A stretch of 27,449 bases of DNA from Bacteroidota bacterium (GTDB lineage Bacteria; Bacteroidota; Ignavibacteria; Kryptoniales; JAKASW01), in the NCBI GenBank assembly GCA_021789755.1, contig JAJYJD010000012.1, positions 1 to 27,449 on the forward strand, in the 5' to 3' direction. The translations under genes were made by a program, and so were the position numbers. The first letter of the stretch is position 1. Each line of letters begins with the position of its first letter. The notes below the pieces were generated by a model. It was not told where the DNA came from. It did no database searches and saw nothing but the letters and a program-made list of their open reading frames with translations. Positions 7,141 through 14,900 of this stretch are shown one piece after another.

Positions 7141-10100
7141 ATGTTCCTTTCGAAGCTAGAACTGCTTGGATTCAAGTCATTTGCCATAAAGACTGAACTG
7201 ACTTTCAATGGGGGAATTACTGCCGTAGTTGGACCGAACGGGTGCGGGAAGACGAACGTGCTCGATTCGATTCGCTGGGTGCTCGGAGAACAGCGGACAA
7301 GCATGCTCAGAAGCGATTCGATGGAAAACGTGATATTCAACGGAGCAAAGAACCGGAAGCCTCTCGGAATGGCTGAAGTCACAATCACCATCAAGAACGA
7401 CAAGGGACTGCTTCCGATCGATTACTCCGAAGTCAGCATTACCCGCCGTGTCTTCCGGTCCGGAGAGAGCGAGTATTTCATAAACAGGAATCAATGTCGC
7501 TTGAAGGATATCCAGGATATGCTGATGGATTCCGGGATGGCGGCCACGGCATATTCGGTGATAGAGCTGAAGATGGTCGAGGACATTCTCCGGGAAAACA
7601 CGGATGAGCGAAGGAAGATGTTCGAGGAGGCATCGGGAGTCACGAAGTACAAAGCGAGGCGACGAGCGGCGCTCGGCAAACTCGACGACGTGCAGCGGGA
7701 CCTTCTCCGCGTAAACGACCTGATTGCGGAAATAGAGAAGAAGGTCAATTCACTCGAGAGGCAGGCCAAAAAGGCGGAGCAATACAAACGTTTTGTGGAC
7801 GAGCTTGGTTCGCTCGAACGCCAGTACCTGTTTTCGGAATATCATTCCATCATCGGCAAGGTAGGCCCGTTGAAGGAAAGCCTGTCGGTGAATGAAACCG
7901 AGAAGGCCGACGCACTCAGCAGACTTTCCCACGAAGAGGAGCTTCTCAGGCTCATCCACTCCGAGATAGGGGAGGTGGAGGAGAGCCTGTCGGCCGTGCG
8001 CCTGCAGAAGTCGGAAAAGCAGGCCCTGCTTCACGGCGTCGAGGAAGAAACCGCGGTTTTGATGGAACGCAGACGGGGACTCTCCGAAAACATCAGCGCG
8101 ATGGAGGGCCGCAAGGTCGATCTCGCAAACAGGAACAGGACACTTGCATCTCAGATTGAGGAACTGAAGCTCAGCCTGCTGGAAACCGGGAAAGAAGAGA
8201 AGAATTTGTCCATGACCCTCTCCGCCGAGCAGGAAAGTTTCACGAAATTCGAACAGCAGCTCTTCTCTGCGAGAGAAAAGTCGAACTCGAGCCACGAGTC
8301 CCTGATAAAGATATTGAACGATCTCGCACTGAGACAAAACGAAAGGGAAAGGGCTCACGCCCGCCTCGAGAGAGTCCGGTCCCACAGCGAAGAACTTCTG
8401 GCGCGAAAGAGCCAGGTAGAGGAAGAGCGTGGGCAGCTTCAAGCACGCCTGGGATCATCGAGGGCCGAAAAAGAAAAGTATTCGTCTGAAATTGAAAATG
8501 AGAAGGCAAAACTCAGCGACCTGGAACTCCACAGAGAAGAGTTGTTCAGCGAGATCGAACGGAAGAAAGCGGTCGCACAGAAGCAAAGAGATGTCATTCA
8601 GGCCAACGACGCGAGAATAGATTTTCTCAATGGGCTTGTGGAGCATCTCGAAGGTGTCCCGGACGGAGCGAAAGCGCTGGCGCGCGGCGAGATCCGCGGA
8701 TTGCCCAAGTTCGAAATTCTCAGCGATATATTCTACGTGGTACCGGAATACAGGGTGGCCGCCGAATCTATTCTCGGAGATGCTTCCAATTTCCTCGTGT
8801 CTCCCGACGAGCATACCGCATTAAGTGCCGTGGATGAACTCCGCACCCGCGATCTCGGCAAAGTCACTTTCGTTTGCCTCGACCGCATCCGAAAGGTGGA
8901 TTATCATCCAGGCAGCACACCTTTCAGAAAGCTTCTGGACCATATCCAGGTCGCCCCGGAGCATGAATCGCTGGGCGATTACTTTTTCAGGAATGTCGCG
9001 GTTGTCGAGAACTTTTCGGAAGCTGAGCGGATTCTCAGGGAAGATCCCGCTGTACTCTGCGTCAACTTCACCGGCGACGTCTACTCCGCGAAAGGCATCA
9101 TCCGCGGCGGAAGCACCCGTCGGACGGAGGGTGGAAGGGTGGGAAAACTCAGACAACTCGAGGAATTGAAGGGCGAACAGCCCAAACTTGTACAGGAATT
9201 ATCCGATATCGAGAAGTCGATCGAGAGACTTCAAGCCGAAACCGATGCACTGCCCATCAAGACCGGCAATGATATTCTCAGGAGCCTGGAGCTCCAGCTT
9301 GCCCGCGTGGAACAATCAAGCGTTGAGAGCGAGCATAGCTACCAGAACCTCGAGACACAGATCGCGGATATGGGGGCACGAATCGCCAAACTTGATGAGG
9401 AGGTTACTGAGGCCCGGGGTGAGCTTGACGCCGTCGAGCTCCTGTTGACGGAGCTGGCCTCCGTGAAAAGTTCGGCCGACCACGAGTATCAGGCCTCATT
9501 GCAGGAATTGAAGGTAATTGAAGAAGAATATCGGCTGAAAAATGAGCAGCTGAGGGATTCCCAGACAAAACATATCGAGTGTATAAACAAGCTTAATTTC
9601 CTCAAGCGTGAAATAGAGTCTTCCGGGGAGCAGGTAAGCACGAACCTTGACGGAATTTCGAGAGCCGACGAGGAGATCAATTCTACCAGGATTACGATCG
9701 AACAGCTTCAACAGAAATTGAGCGGCCTTGAAGATTCGAAGGAGAGTCTAAGGCACGAACTGGATGCACTTGACGGTCAGGCAAATGAATTCGGAATGAA
9801 ACTGTCTGAACGAAAGGCGACCGAGGACCAAGAGGAAAAGAAACTGAAGGAGGCGCGCTCAAGTCATGACTCCGCCCTCGAGGCGGCTCACCAGGTCAGC
9901 CTCAAGATCAGCGAACTGGAAGTACAAGCTAAGGGACTCATCGAGCGCTCGATGGAAGAATTCAATTTCGATATCACCCGGCAGTCGCCCGAGTCCATGA
10001 ATTTGCCGGCAGAGTTCGATATCGGTGCCGCGAGAGAAAGGGTGAACTATCTGCGCGGCAGAGTAGACTCGTTCGGGCCGGTAAACCTCGTCGCTTTTTC

Positions 10101-10686
10101 GGAGTACAACGAAGAAAAACAGAGATTCGATTTTCTCGTTGCCCAAAGGGCGGATTTGCTCGAAGCAGAGAAGACTCTCACTACCACCATCGCGGAAATT
10201 AACCACACCGCTCATCAGAAATTTCTTGAAACCTTCGAACAGATTTCTGAAAACTTCAAGACGACTTTCCAGAGTCTTTTCGACGGCGGTGAATCCGACC
10301 TGAGGCTGGAGCCCAATGTCGACCCCCTCGAGGCGAAGATTGAAATCATGGCAAAACCCGCCGGCAAACGCCCTCAATCCATCGACCTGCTGTCGGCCGG
10401 TGAGAAGACGCTGACCGCCATCGCCCTTCTCTTTGCGATCTACCTCGTAAAGCCGAGCCCTTTCTGCATCCTCGACGAGGTCGATGGACCGCTGGATGAC
10501 AACAATACCGACAACTATGTCAGGATGATCCGGAAATTTTCAAACGACACGCAGTTTATCGTCATCACTCACAATAAGCGCACCATGGAAGCCGCCGACA
10601 CCCTGTACGGCGTCACTATGGAAGAACAAGGCGTGTCAAAGGTGGTAGCAGTCAGATTTGTCGATGATTGGGTTATGAACCAGTGA
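7141..10686 (+). CDS. smc: Chromosome segregation protein SMC
   Basis: ATPase core of the bacterial condensin that loads on and folds the chromosome, normally with ScpA and ScpB (not in this window). The 1181-residue length is standard. The N-terminal head has Walker A GPNGCGKTN (31-39) and the Q-loop VLGEQ (Q51). Two long coiled-coil arms rich in E, K, L, R and Q flank a hinge (about 515-650), which ends in GDVYSAKGIIRGGS. The C-terminal head has the signature LSAGEKTLTAIALLF (from 1084), Walker B FCILDEVDGPLDD (D1112, E1113) and a THNKRTM switch region. Length, hinge type and the lack of zinc hooks exclude RecN and Rad50. The ATG directly abuts the stop of the preceding gene, with no separate promoter visible. 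Confidence 0.97.
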   Translation: MFLSKLELLGFKSFAIKTELTFNGGITAVVGPNGCGKTNVLDSIRWVLGEQRTSMLRSDSMENVIFNGAKNRKPLGMAEVTITIKNDKGLLPIDYSEVSITRRVFRSGESEYFINRNQCRLKDIQDMLMDSGMAATAYSVIELKMVEDILRENTDERRKMFEEASGVTKYKARRRAALGKLDDVQRDLLRVNDLIAEIEKKVNSLERQAKKAEQYKRFVDELGSLERQYLFSEYHSIIGKVGPLKESLSVNETEKADALSRLSHEEELLRLIHSEIGEVEESLSAVRLQKSEKQALLHGVEEETAVLMERRRGLSENISAMEGRKVDLANRNRTLASQIEELKLSLLETGKEEKNLSMTLSAEQESFTKFEQQLFSAREKSNSSHESLIKILNDLALRQNERERAHARLERVRSHSEELLARKSQVEEERGQLQARLGSSRAEKEKYSSEIENEKAKLSDLELHREELFSEIERKKAVAQKQRDVIQANDARIDFLNGLVEHLEGVPDGAKALARGEIRGLPKFEILSDIFYVVPEYRVAAESILGDASNFLVSPDEHTALSAVDELRTRDLGKVTFVCLDRIRKVDYHPGSTPFRKLLDHIQVAPEHESLGDYFFRNVAVVENFSEAERILREDPAVLCVNFTGDVYSAKGIIRGGSTRRTEGGRVGKLRQLEELKGEQPKLVQELSDIEKSIERLQAETDALPIKTGNDILRSLELQLARVEQSSVESEHSYQNLETQIADMGARIAKLDEEVTEARGELDAVELLLTELASVKSSADHEYQASLQELKVIEEEYRLKNEQLRDSQTKHIECINKLNFLKREIESSGEQVSTNLDGISRADEEINSTRITIEQLQQKLSGLEDSKESLRHELDALDGQANEFGMKLSERKATEDQEEKKLKEARSSHDSALEAAHQVSLKISELEVQAKGLIERSMEEFNFDITRQSPESMNLPAEFDIGAARERVNYLRGRVDSFGPVNLVAFSEYNEEKQRFDFLVAQRADLLEAEKTLTTTIAEINHTAHQKFLETFEQISENFKTTFQSLFDGGESDLRLEPNVDPLEAKIEIMAKPAGKRPQSIDLLSAGEKTLTAIALLFAIYLVKPSPFCILDEVDGPLDDNNTDNYVRMIRKFSNDTQFIVITHNKRTMEAADTLYGVTMEEQGVSKVVAVRFVDDWVMNQ

Positions 10687-11396
10687 CAGGACTTACTCCA
10701 AAAGTGTTCGTGGATTTTGACGGGACTATAACCAAAGTCGACGTGGGCAACTCATTCTTCCGGAGATTCGGCAGTGAGGCTGAATCTTTGAAAGCTGTCG
10801 AGAAGTGGAAGAAGGGAGATCTCTCCGGGAGCGGGCTCCTCCTGCAAGAAGCCGAATATGTCGATGTCAGCGAAAAAGAAGCTCGTGAGTTCTGCAGGGC
10901 ATGTGAGATCGACGCCTCATTCAAAAAGTTCTATTTATCTTGCATTGAGCACGGAATAGATGTGACAATTCTGAGCGACGGGCTCGATTTCTACATTACA
11001 GAAATATTGGAAGCAAACGGTCTGCCGGGCATACCGTTCTATTCGAACATTGCACACTTCGACACTCGCAAAATCTCGATTGAACTTCCTTATCAATCGG
11101 AGTGCACCAAATGCGGGAACTGCAAAGGGCATCAGATATTGATGATGACCGGCCCGGATGATGTGGTGGTTTATATCGGCAATGGATTTTCCGACCGGTG
11201 CGCGGTGCAGTACGCCGACATTGTTTTCGCCAAGGATGACCTCCTGCGATATTGCGAAGAGAACAACATCACTTATTTCCCGTTCACGAGCTTCGACGAC
11301 ATACTGGTCAAATTCAGTAAAACGGTTGCGTCGGGAAATTTTCGTAAACGTCACCGGGCGGAGCTCAATCGAAGAGAGGCTTATTCGGCAGAATGA
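10683..11396 (+). CDS. HAD-superfamily (IB) phosphatase, MtnX-like
   Basis: A predicted cytosolic phosphatase of the phosphoserine phosphatase/MtnX group. Motif I is VDFDGTIT with D11 and D13, motif II is ILSDGLD with S98, the motif III lysine is probably K149, and motif IV is YIGNGFSDRC. A cysteine cluster ECTKCGNCKG (C141, C144, C147) sits before motif III. I know a similar cluster from the methylthiopentane-phosphate phosphatase subfamily, where it may bind metal. There are no other methionine-salvage genes here, so the substrate is open. I chose the GTG at 10683, which overlaps the smc stop as GTGA; an in-frame ATG at 10668 would add five residues. Neither start has a strong ribosome binding site. 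The end overlaps the next gene by four bases (ATGA). Confidence 0.85.
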   Translation: MTGLTPKVFVDFDGTITKVDVGNSFFRRFGSEAESLKAVEKWKKGDLSGSGLLLQEAEYVDVSEKEAREFCRACEIDASFKKFYLSCIEHGIDVTILSDGLDFYITEILEANGLPGIPFYSNIAHFDTRKISIELPYQSECTKCGNCKGHQILMMTGPDDVVVYIGNGFSDRCAVQYADIVFAKDDLLRYCEENNITYFPFTSFDDILVKFSKTVASGNFRKRHRAELNRREAYSAE

Positions 11397-12010
11397 CGTA
11401 TAAGGTTTCAAAGACCGAGCCGCAGCGTGCGTCGGACTGGAGAAAATATTTATTCACCTACCGCAGTTACACCCCGATCCCGTTTCTGCTTGTCATGATT
11501 GTGTTCGCGCGGCCGACGGCTGTGTCTCTTTTTATCGGATTGCTTATGACGCTGCTCGGTGAGTCGGTCAGGTTCTGGGGTGTCTCTTACGCAGGGAGTG
11601 AAACGCGCACGACCGGAGCGGTCGGGGGAACCCAGCTCGTGACTGACGGACCGTATTCTCACCTGAGAAACCCGCTTTACGTCGGCAACATTATCATGTA
11701 TGTGGGCGTGGGAATTATGTCGAACGCGTTGATGCCCTACCTGCCGCTCGCAGCACTGGTTTATTTCATTTTCCAATACTCCGGGATTGTAGCGCTTGAA
11801 GAAGAGTATCTGGCGAAGACTTTTCCGGACTGGGAAGAATACAAGTCACGGGTCCCGAGGTTTTTTCCGAATGTCAGAGGTTCCAGCGGCGGAAGCGGAC
11901 TTAAACCTGATTTCGCAAGAGCATTGCGCTCGGAGCGGTCTTCACTGCTGGCACTTGGTTCCATATCGCTGATATTATTTGCGGTTTACATCTTCAGAGG
12001 CGTGGCGTGA
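11393..12010 (+). CDS. Membrane methyltransferase of the isoprenylcysteine carboxyl methyltransferase / phospholipid methyltransferase type
   Basis: An integral membrane protein of 205 residues with about five hydrophobic stretches. The central LVTDGPYSHLRNPLYVGN (about 82-99) and the later EEEYLAKTFPDWEEYKSRVPRFFP (about 136-159) are the two halves of the SAM-binding region shared by bacterial Icmt-like and PEMT-like enzymes. The family methylates lipids or small hydrophobic molecules, but the bacterial substrates are mostly unknown. Lipid methylation is only a guess here, helped a little by the lpxB and lpxK neighbours. A last hydrophobic segment (about 183-203) follows a serine/glycine-rich linker. 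The gene overlaps the HAD gene by ATGA and lpxB by GTGA, so it is in the middle of a coupled operon. Confidence 0.85.
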   Translation: MTYKVSKTEPQRASDWRKYLFTYRSYTPIPFLLVMIVFARPTAVSLFIGLLMTLLGESVRFWGVSYAGSETRTTGAVGGTQLVTDGPYSHLRNPLYVGNIIMYVGVGIMSNALMPYLPLAALVYFIFQYSGIVALEEEYLAKTFPDWEEYKSRVPRFFPNVRGSSGGSGLKPDFARALRSERSSLLALGSISLILFAVYIFRGVA

Positions 12011-13149
12011 GCAAGACCGTCCTCATTATCGCCGGAGAGGCCTCCGGGGACAAACACGCTGCCAATCTGGTTGAAAGTCTGAAGAGACGTGAAGATGTCA
12101 GGTTGATCGGGATCGGCGGCGAGAAAATGCAGGCCGCCGGCGTCGAACTGCTCCATCATGCAAAAGAGATGTCCGTGATGGGATTTTCGGAAATCTTCTC
12201 TAAGCTGCCATTCCTGCGGAGAGTGAGGAAAGACCTTATGAGTTCCGTAAGAACAGAGAAGCCTTCCGCAGTGATACTCGTCGATTATCCCGGATTTAAC
12301 CTGCGGTTCGCCGGTCTGGCGAAGAGAAACGGGATCAAGGTGATCTACTTTATCAGCCCGCAGATCTGGGCTTGGGGGAAGCGGCGGATCAAGAAGATAA
12401 GACGGACGGTCGACTTGATGCTCACGATTTTCAAGTTCGAAGAAGATATGTACAGGGAGGAAGGCGTTAATGCTCGTTTTGTCGGGCATCCTCTGCTGGA
12501 TGAAATTCGGACTCACGATAAATCCGAATTGGAGAGCTTCCGCAAGTCATGTTCGGTGGATGAAAACGGCAAGATGCTTGTTTTGTTTCCGGGAAGCAGG
12601 TTGCAGGAAGTGAAGCGGATCCTGCCGACCATGCTCGAATCCGCCGAGCTGCTGAAAGAGGAGTTGTTGAAGATCGGAACCAGGCTCGAAGCGGTCATCG
12701 GATGCGCCTCCGGTATAGATCAAAGTGTGTATGAACAGATCGTGAGGGAAGCCGGGGTAAGCGTCAGGTTCAGCCGCGACCCGGACTTACTTATGAGTGC
12801 CGGGGATGCCGGTTTGATAAAAAGCGGCACTGCTACGCTGGAAGCGGCGTTGCACGGACTTCCAATAGCAGTCGTTTACAGGACGAGCTGGATTAATTAT
12901 TTCATCGGTCGAATGCTTGTGAAATTGGATTCCATCTCACTCGTGAACATTGTTGCCGGTAAGAAGATCGTGGAAGAGCTAATTCAGAACGACTTCACTT
13001 CCACGCGGGCGGCCTCGATAATGAAGGAGATAATAACGAACAAGAATGTCGTCGACGAGATAAGAGCGAAATACGCTGAGCTGAGGACGGTAATCGGAGA
13101 AAAAGGCGCATCGGACAGGGCGGCGGAACTTGTCCTCGAAACGATATGA
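12007..13149 (+). CDS. lpxB: Lipid-A-disaccharide synthase
   Basis: A family 19 glycosyltransferase of the inner-membrane surface that joins UDP-2,3-diacylglucosamine and lipid X to give the tetraacyl disaccharide of lipid A. It is 380 residues, standard for LpxB. It shows IAGEASGDKHAANL at the N-terminus, ISPQIWAWGKRRIKKIRR (about 117-134), VGHPLLDE, LFPGSRLQEVKRILP and the donor-site GTATLEAALHGLPIAVVYRTS. These match the family throughout. The start is a GTG overlapping the previous stop as GTGA. The next enzyme of the same pathway, lpxK, starts four bases after the stop. Together they show that the organism makes lipid A and has an outer membrane of the usual type. Confidence 0.97.
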   Translation: MSKTVLIIAGEASGDKHAANLVESLKRREDVRLIGIGGEKMQAAGVELLHHAKEMSVMGFSEIFSKLPFLRRVRKDLMSSVRTEKPSAVILVDYPGFNLRFAGLAKRNGIKVIYFISPQIWAWGKRRIKKIRRTVDLMLTIFKFEEDMYREEGVNARFVGHPLLDEIRTHDKSELESFRKSCSVDENGKMLVLFPGSRLQEVKRILPTMLESAELLKEELLKIGTRLEAVIGCASGIDQSVYEQIVREAGVSVRFSRDPDLLMSAGDAGLIKSGTATLEAALHGLPIAVVYRTSWINYFIGRMLVKLDSISLVNIVAGKKIVEELIQNDFTSTRAASIMKEIITNKNVVDEIRAKYAELRTVIGEKGASDRAAELVLETI

Positions 13150-13153
13150 GACG

Positions 13154-14206
13154 ATGAGCGAGGGTTGGCGAAACATATTGCTCCCGTTCAGTCTCGCGTA
13201 CGGCGGCATCGTGTCCGTCCGCAACTTCGGATATGATAGCGGTCTGCTGGGGGTGAAGAAGCTGCCGGCACCGGTCATATCGGTCGGGAATATTACGGTA
13301 GGCGGCTCCGGGAAAACGCCGTTTGTAATGTACCTCGTCGGGAAATTGCTGCTCCTCGGGAAGAAGCCGGCCATACTGTCGAGAGGCTATAAGCGGATGA
13401 CGGACGATCTCGTGATAGCCTGTCCGGAATGCGGGTATGTGCCTGACGTCCAGGTAATCGGAGACGAGCCGGCGTTGATCTCGCGCAAGTTCCCGCAAGT
13501 GCCGGTTGCGGTCCATGCCGACAGGCACCGCGCCGGGATGGCCGTTCTTCAACAATTCGGCGCAGACGTGTTCGTCCTAGACGACGGTATGCAAAACAGG
13601 GAACTGCACCGCGACATAGATTTTGTGCTCCTCAAGCATTCGCTCTACGATCTGTCTGACAGTTATTTGCCGGCCGGTAACCTGAGAGATTCAAAACGAA
13701 GGATAAAACAAGCTGACGTGATAATTCTCACCGCCCACACAAGAGTTTCCGATGATGGAGAGTACTCTGAAGTTCAAAGAAGATACCCTGAAATCCCCGT
13801 TGCCGGGATCAATTTTGTAGCTTCCGAATTGCTCGATCGTGCAGGCTCACTTGTGTCACTCGATATTCTGAGGAACAAGGATGTGGTCGCTTTCTGCGGC
13901 ATCGCGAATGCGGAGCAGTTTTTCGAAAATGTGGACAATATCGCGGGCAAAGCCGTCTCCAGAAAGACTTTCAGGGATCACCACTGGTATGACGAGTATG
14001 ACATCGATGAAATTTTCGGGGGCAACGAGGACAGGATTGCGGTTACCACTTCGAAGGATGCGGTCCGGATTTTTTCGGATGAGGAGCTGTCGCAGATAAA
14101 TGAGATCAGGCAAATATATGCGTTGGACGAAAAAGCGGTTGTAGACTTCGGCGAGGAGCACATCGACGGAGCTCTGAACAGGGTTTTCAGGAGAGTCTAT
14201 GCATAG
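13154..14206 (+). CDS. lpxK: Tetraacyldisaccharide 4'-kinase
   Basis: Phosphorylates the 4' position of the lipid A disaccharide made by LpxB, at the cytosolic face of the inner membrane. The protein has 350 residues from this start. The N-terminal hydrophobic helix is followed by the Walker A loop GNITVGGSGKT (45-55), LSRGYKR, the conserved GDEP (103-106), VHADRHRAG and VFVLDDGMQNRELHRDID. All are typical. A CPECG segment (C90, C93) just before GDEP is not something I associate with the family. I preferred ATG 13154, four bases after lpxB, because the N-terminus MSEGWRNILLPFSLAYG aligns with known LpxK starts. A TTG at 13130 would add eight residues. The end overlaps the next gene by eight bases. 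Confidence 0.95.
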   Translation: MSEGWRNILLPFSLAYGGIVSVRNFGYDSGLLGVKKLPAPVISVGNITVGGSGKTPFVMYLVGKLLLLGKKPAILSRGYKRMTDDLVIACPECGYVPDVQVIGDEPALISRKFPQVPVAVHADRHRAGMAVLQQFGADVFVLDDGMQNRELHRDIDFVLLKHSLYDLSDSYLPAGNLRDSKRRIKQADVIILTAHTRVSDDGEYSEVQRRYPEIPVAGINFVASELLDRAGSLVSLDILRNKDVVAFCGIANAEQFFENVDNIAGKAVSRKTFRDHHWYDEYDIDEIFGGNEDRIAVTTSKDAVRIFSDEELSQINEIRQIYALDEKAVVDFGEEHIDGALNRVFRRVYA

Positions 14207-14897
14207 GATCGGCATGTCTGACTGCGGCGAAAAGAACGATAGATATCGGGAATACCTCCTCAGGCTCCCGGAATCGGAAGTTGTCGTTCTAAGACGGGGG
14301 GAAGAGAACGAGTTCGGGAGCTGCGACTCGCTTGTTCTTACCGGCGGGGAGGACGTTGCGCCGGAATTGTACGGAGACTGGTCGGATGAGACCGTCCACA
14401 CTAACCCCGAGCGTGACGGCACGGAATTCAGGCTAATCGAAAATGCGATGAACAGGCGCGTGCCGATCTTAGGGATCTGCCGCGGCCTGCAGGTGCTCAA
14501 TGTGTTTTTAGGCGGGACGCTTGTGCTAGATCTCGAGAAATATTATGGAAGAATTCATAAGGCCATTTCAAATAACGAAGACAGAGTACATGGTGTCGCA
14601 CTTCTCAACGAGTCGCACCTGAAGGATTTCATTCGAGAAGATGCAGGTCAAGTGAACAGCGCACACCATCAGGCGGCGGACAGGATCGGAAGCGGGCTGA
14701 AGATCGCGGCGAGAGCGGAAGACGGTACGGTTGAGGCCATCGAAGGAACCGATGATTTACCGAGTCGAATCGTCTCGGTGCAATGGCATCCTGAAAGAAT
14801 GCATTTTGACAATCCGTTCTCGCATGGAGTGCTCGATCTGTTCGGCTCTTGTCTTACAATAAAACGGAAAACTGAAAAATATGCACATGGAGGTTAG
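14199..14897 (+). CDS. Class I glutamine amidotransferase-like / gamma-glutamyl-gamma-aminobutyrate hydrolase family protein (peptidase C26)
   Basis: A stand-alone glutaminase-type hydrolase of 232 residues, probably cytosolic. The nucleophile is C94 in GICRGLQVLN and the other two members of the triad are H197 and E199 in VQWHPER. NSAHHQA (about 153-159) and LTGGEDVAPELYG (about 47-59) are typical of the PuuD/C26 group. The triad is intact, so an active enzyme is expected. Candidate substrates are gamma-glutamyl amides, but none can be assigned; no putrescine or other polyamine genes are near. It overlaps the lpxK end by eight bases (ATG at 14199), while a second ATG at 14214 would leave a 7-base gap. 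ppdK follows after three bases with a good ribosome binding site. Confidence 0.88.
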   Translation: MHRIGMSDCGEKNDRYREYLLRLPESEVVVLRRGEENEFGSCDSLVLTGGEDVAPELYGDWSDETVHTNPERDGTEFRLIENAMNRRVPILGICRGLQVLNVFLGGTLVLDLEKYYGRIHKAISNNEDRVHGVALLNESHLKDFIREDAGQVNSAHHQAADRIGSGLKIAARAEDGTVEAIEGTDDLPSRIVSVQWHPERMHFDNPFSHGVLDLFGSCLTIKRKTEKYAHGG

Positions 14898-14900
14898 AAA

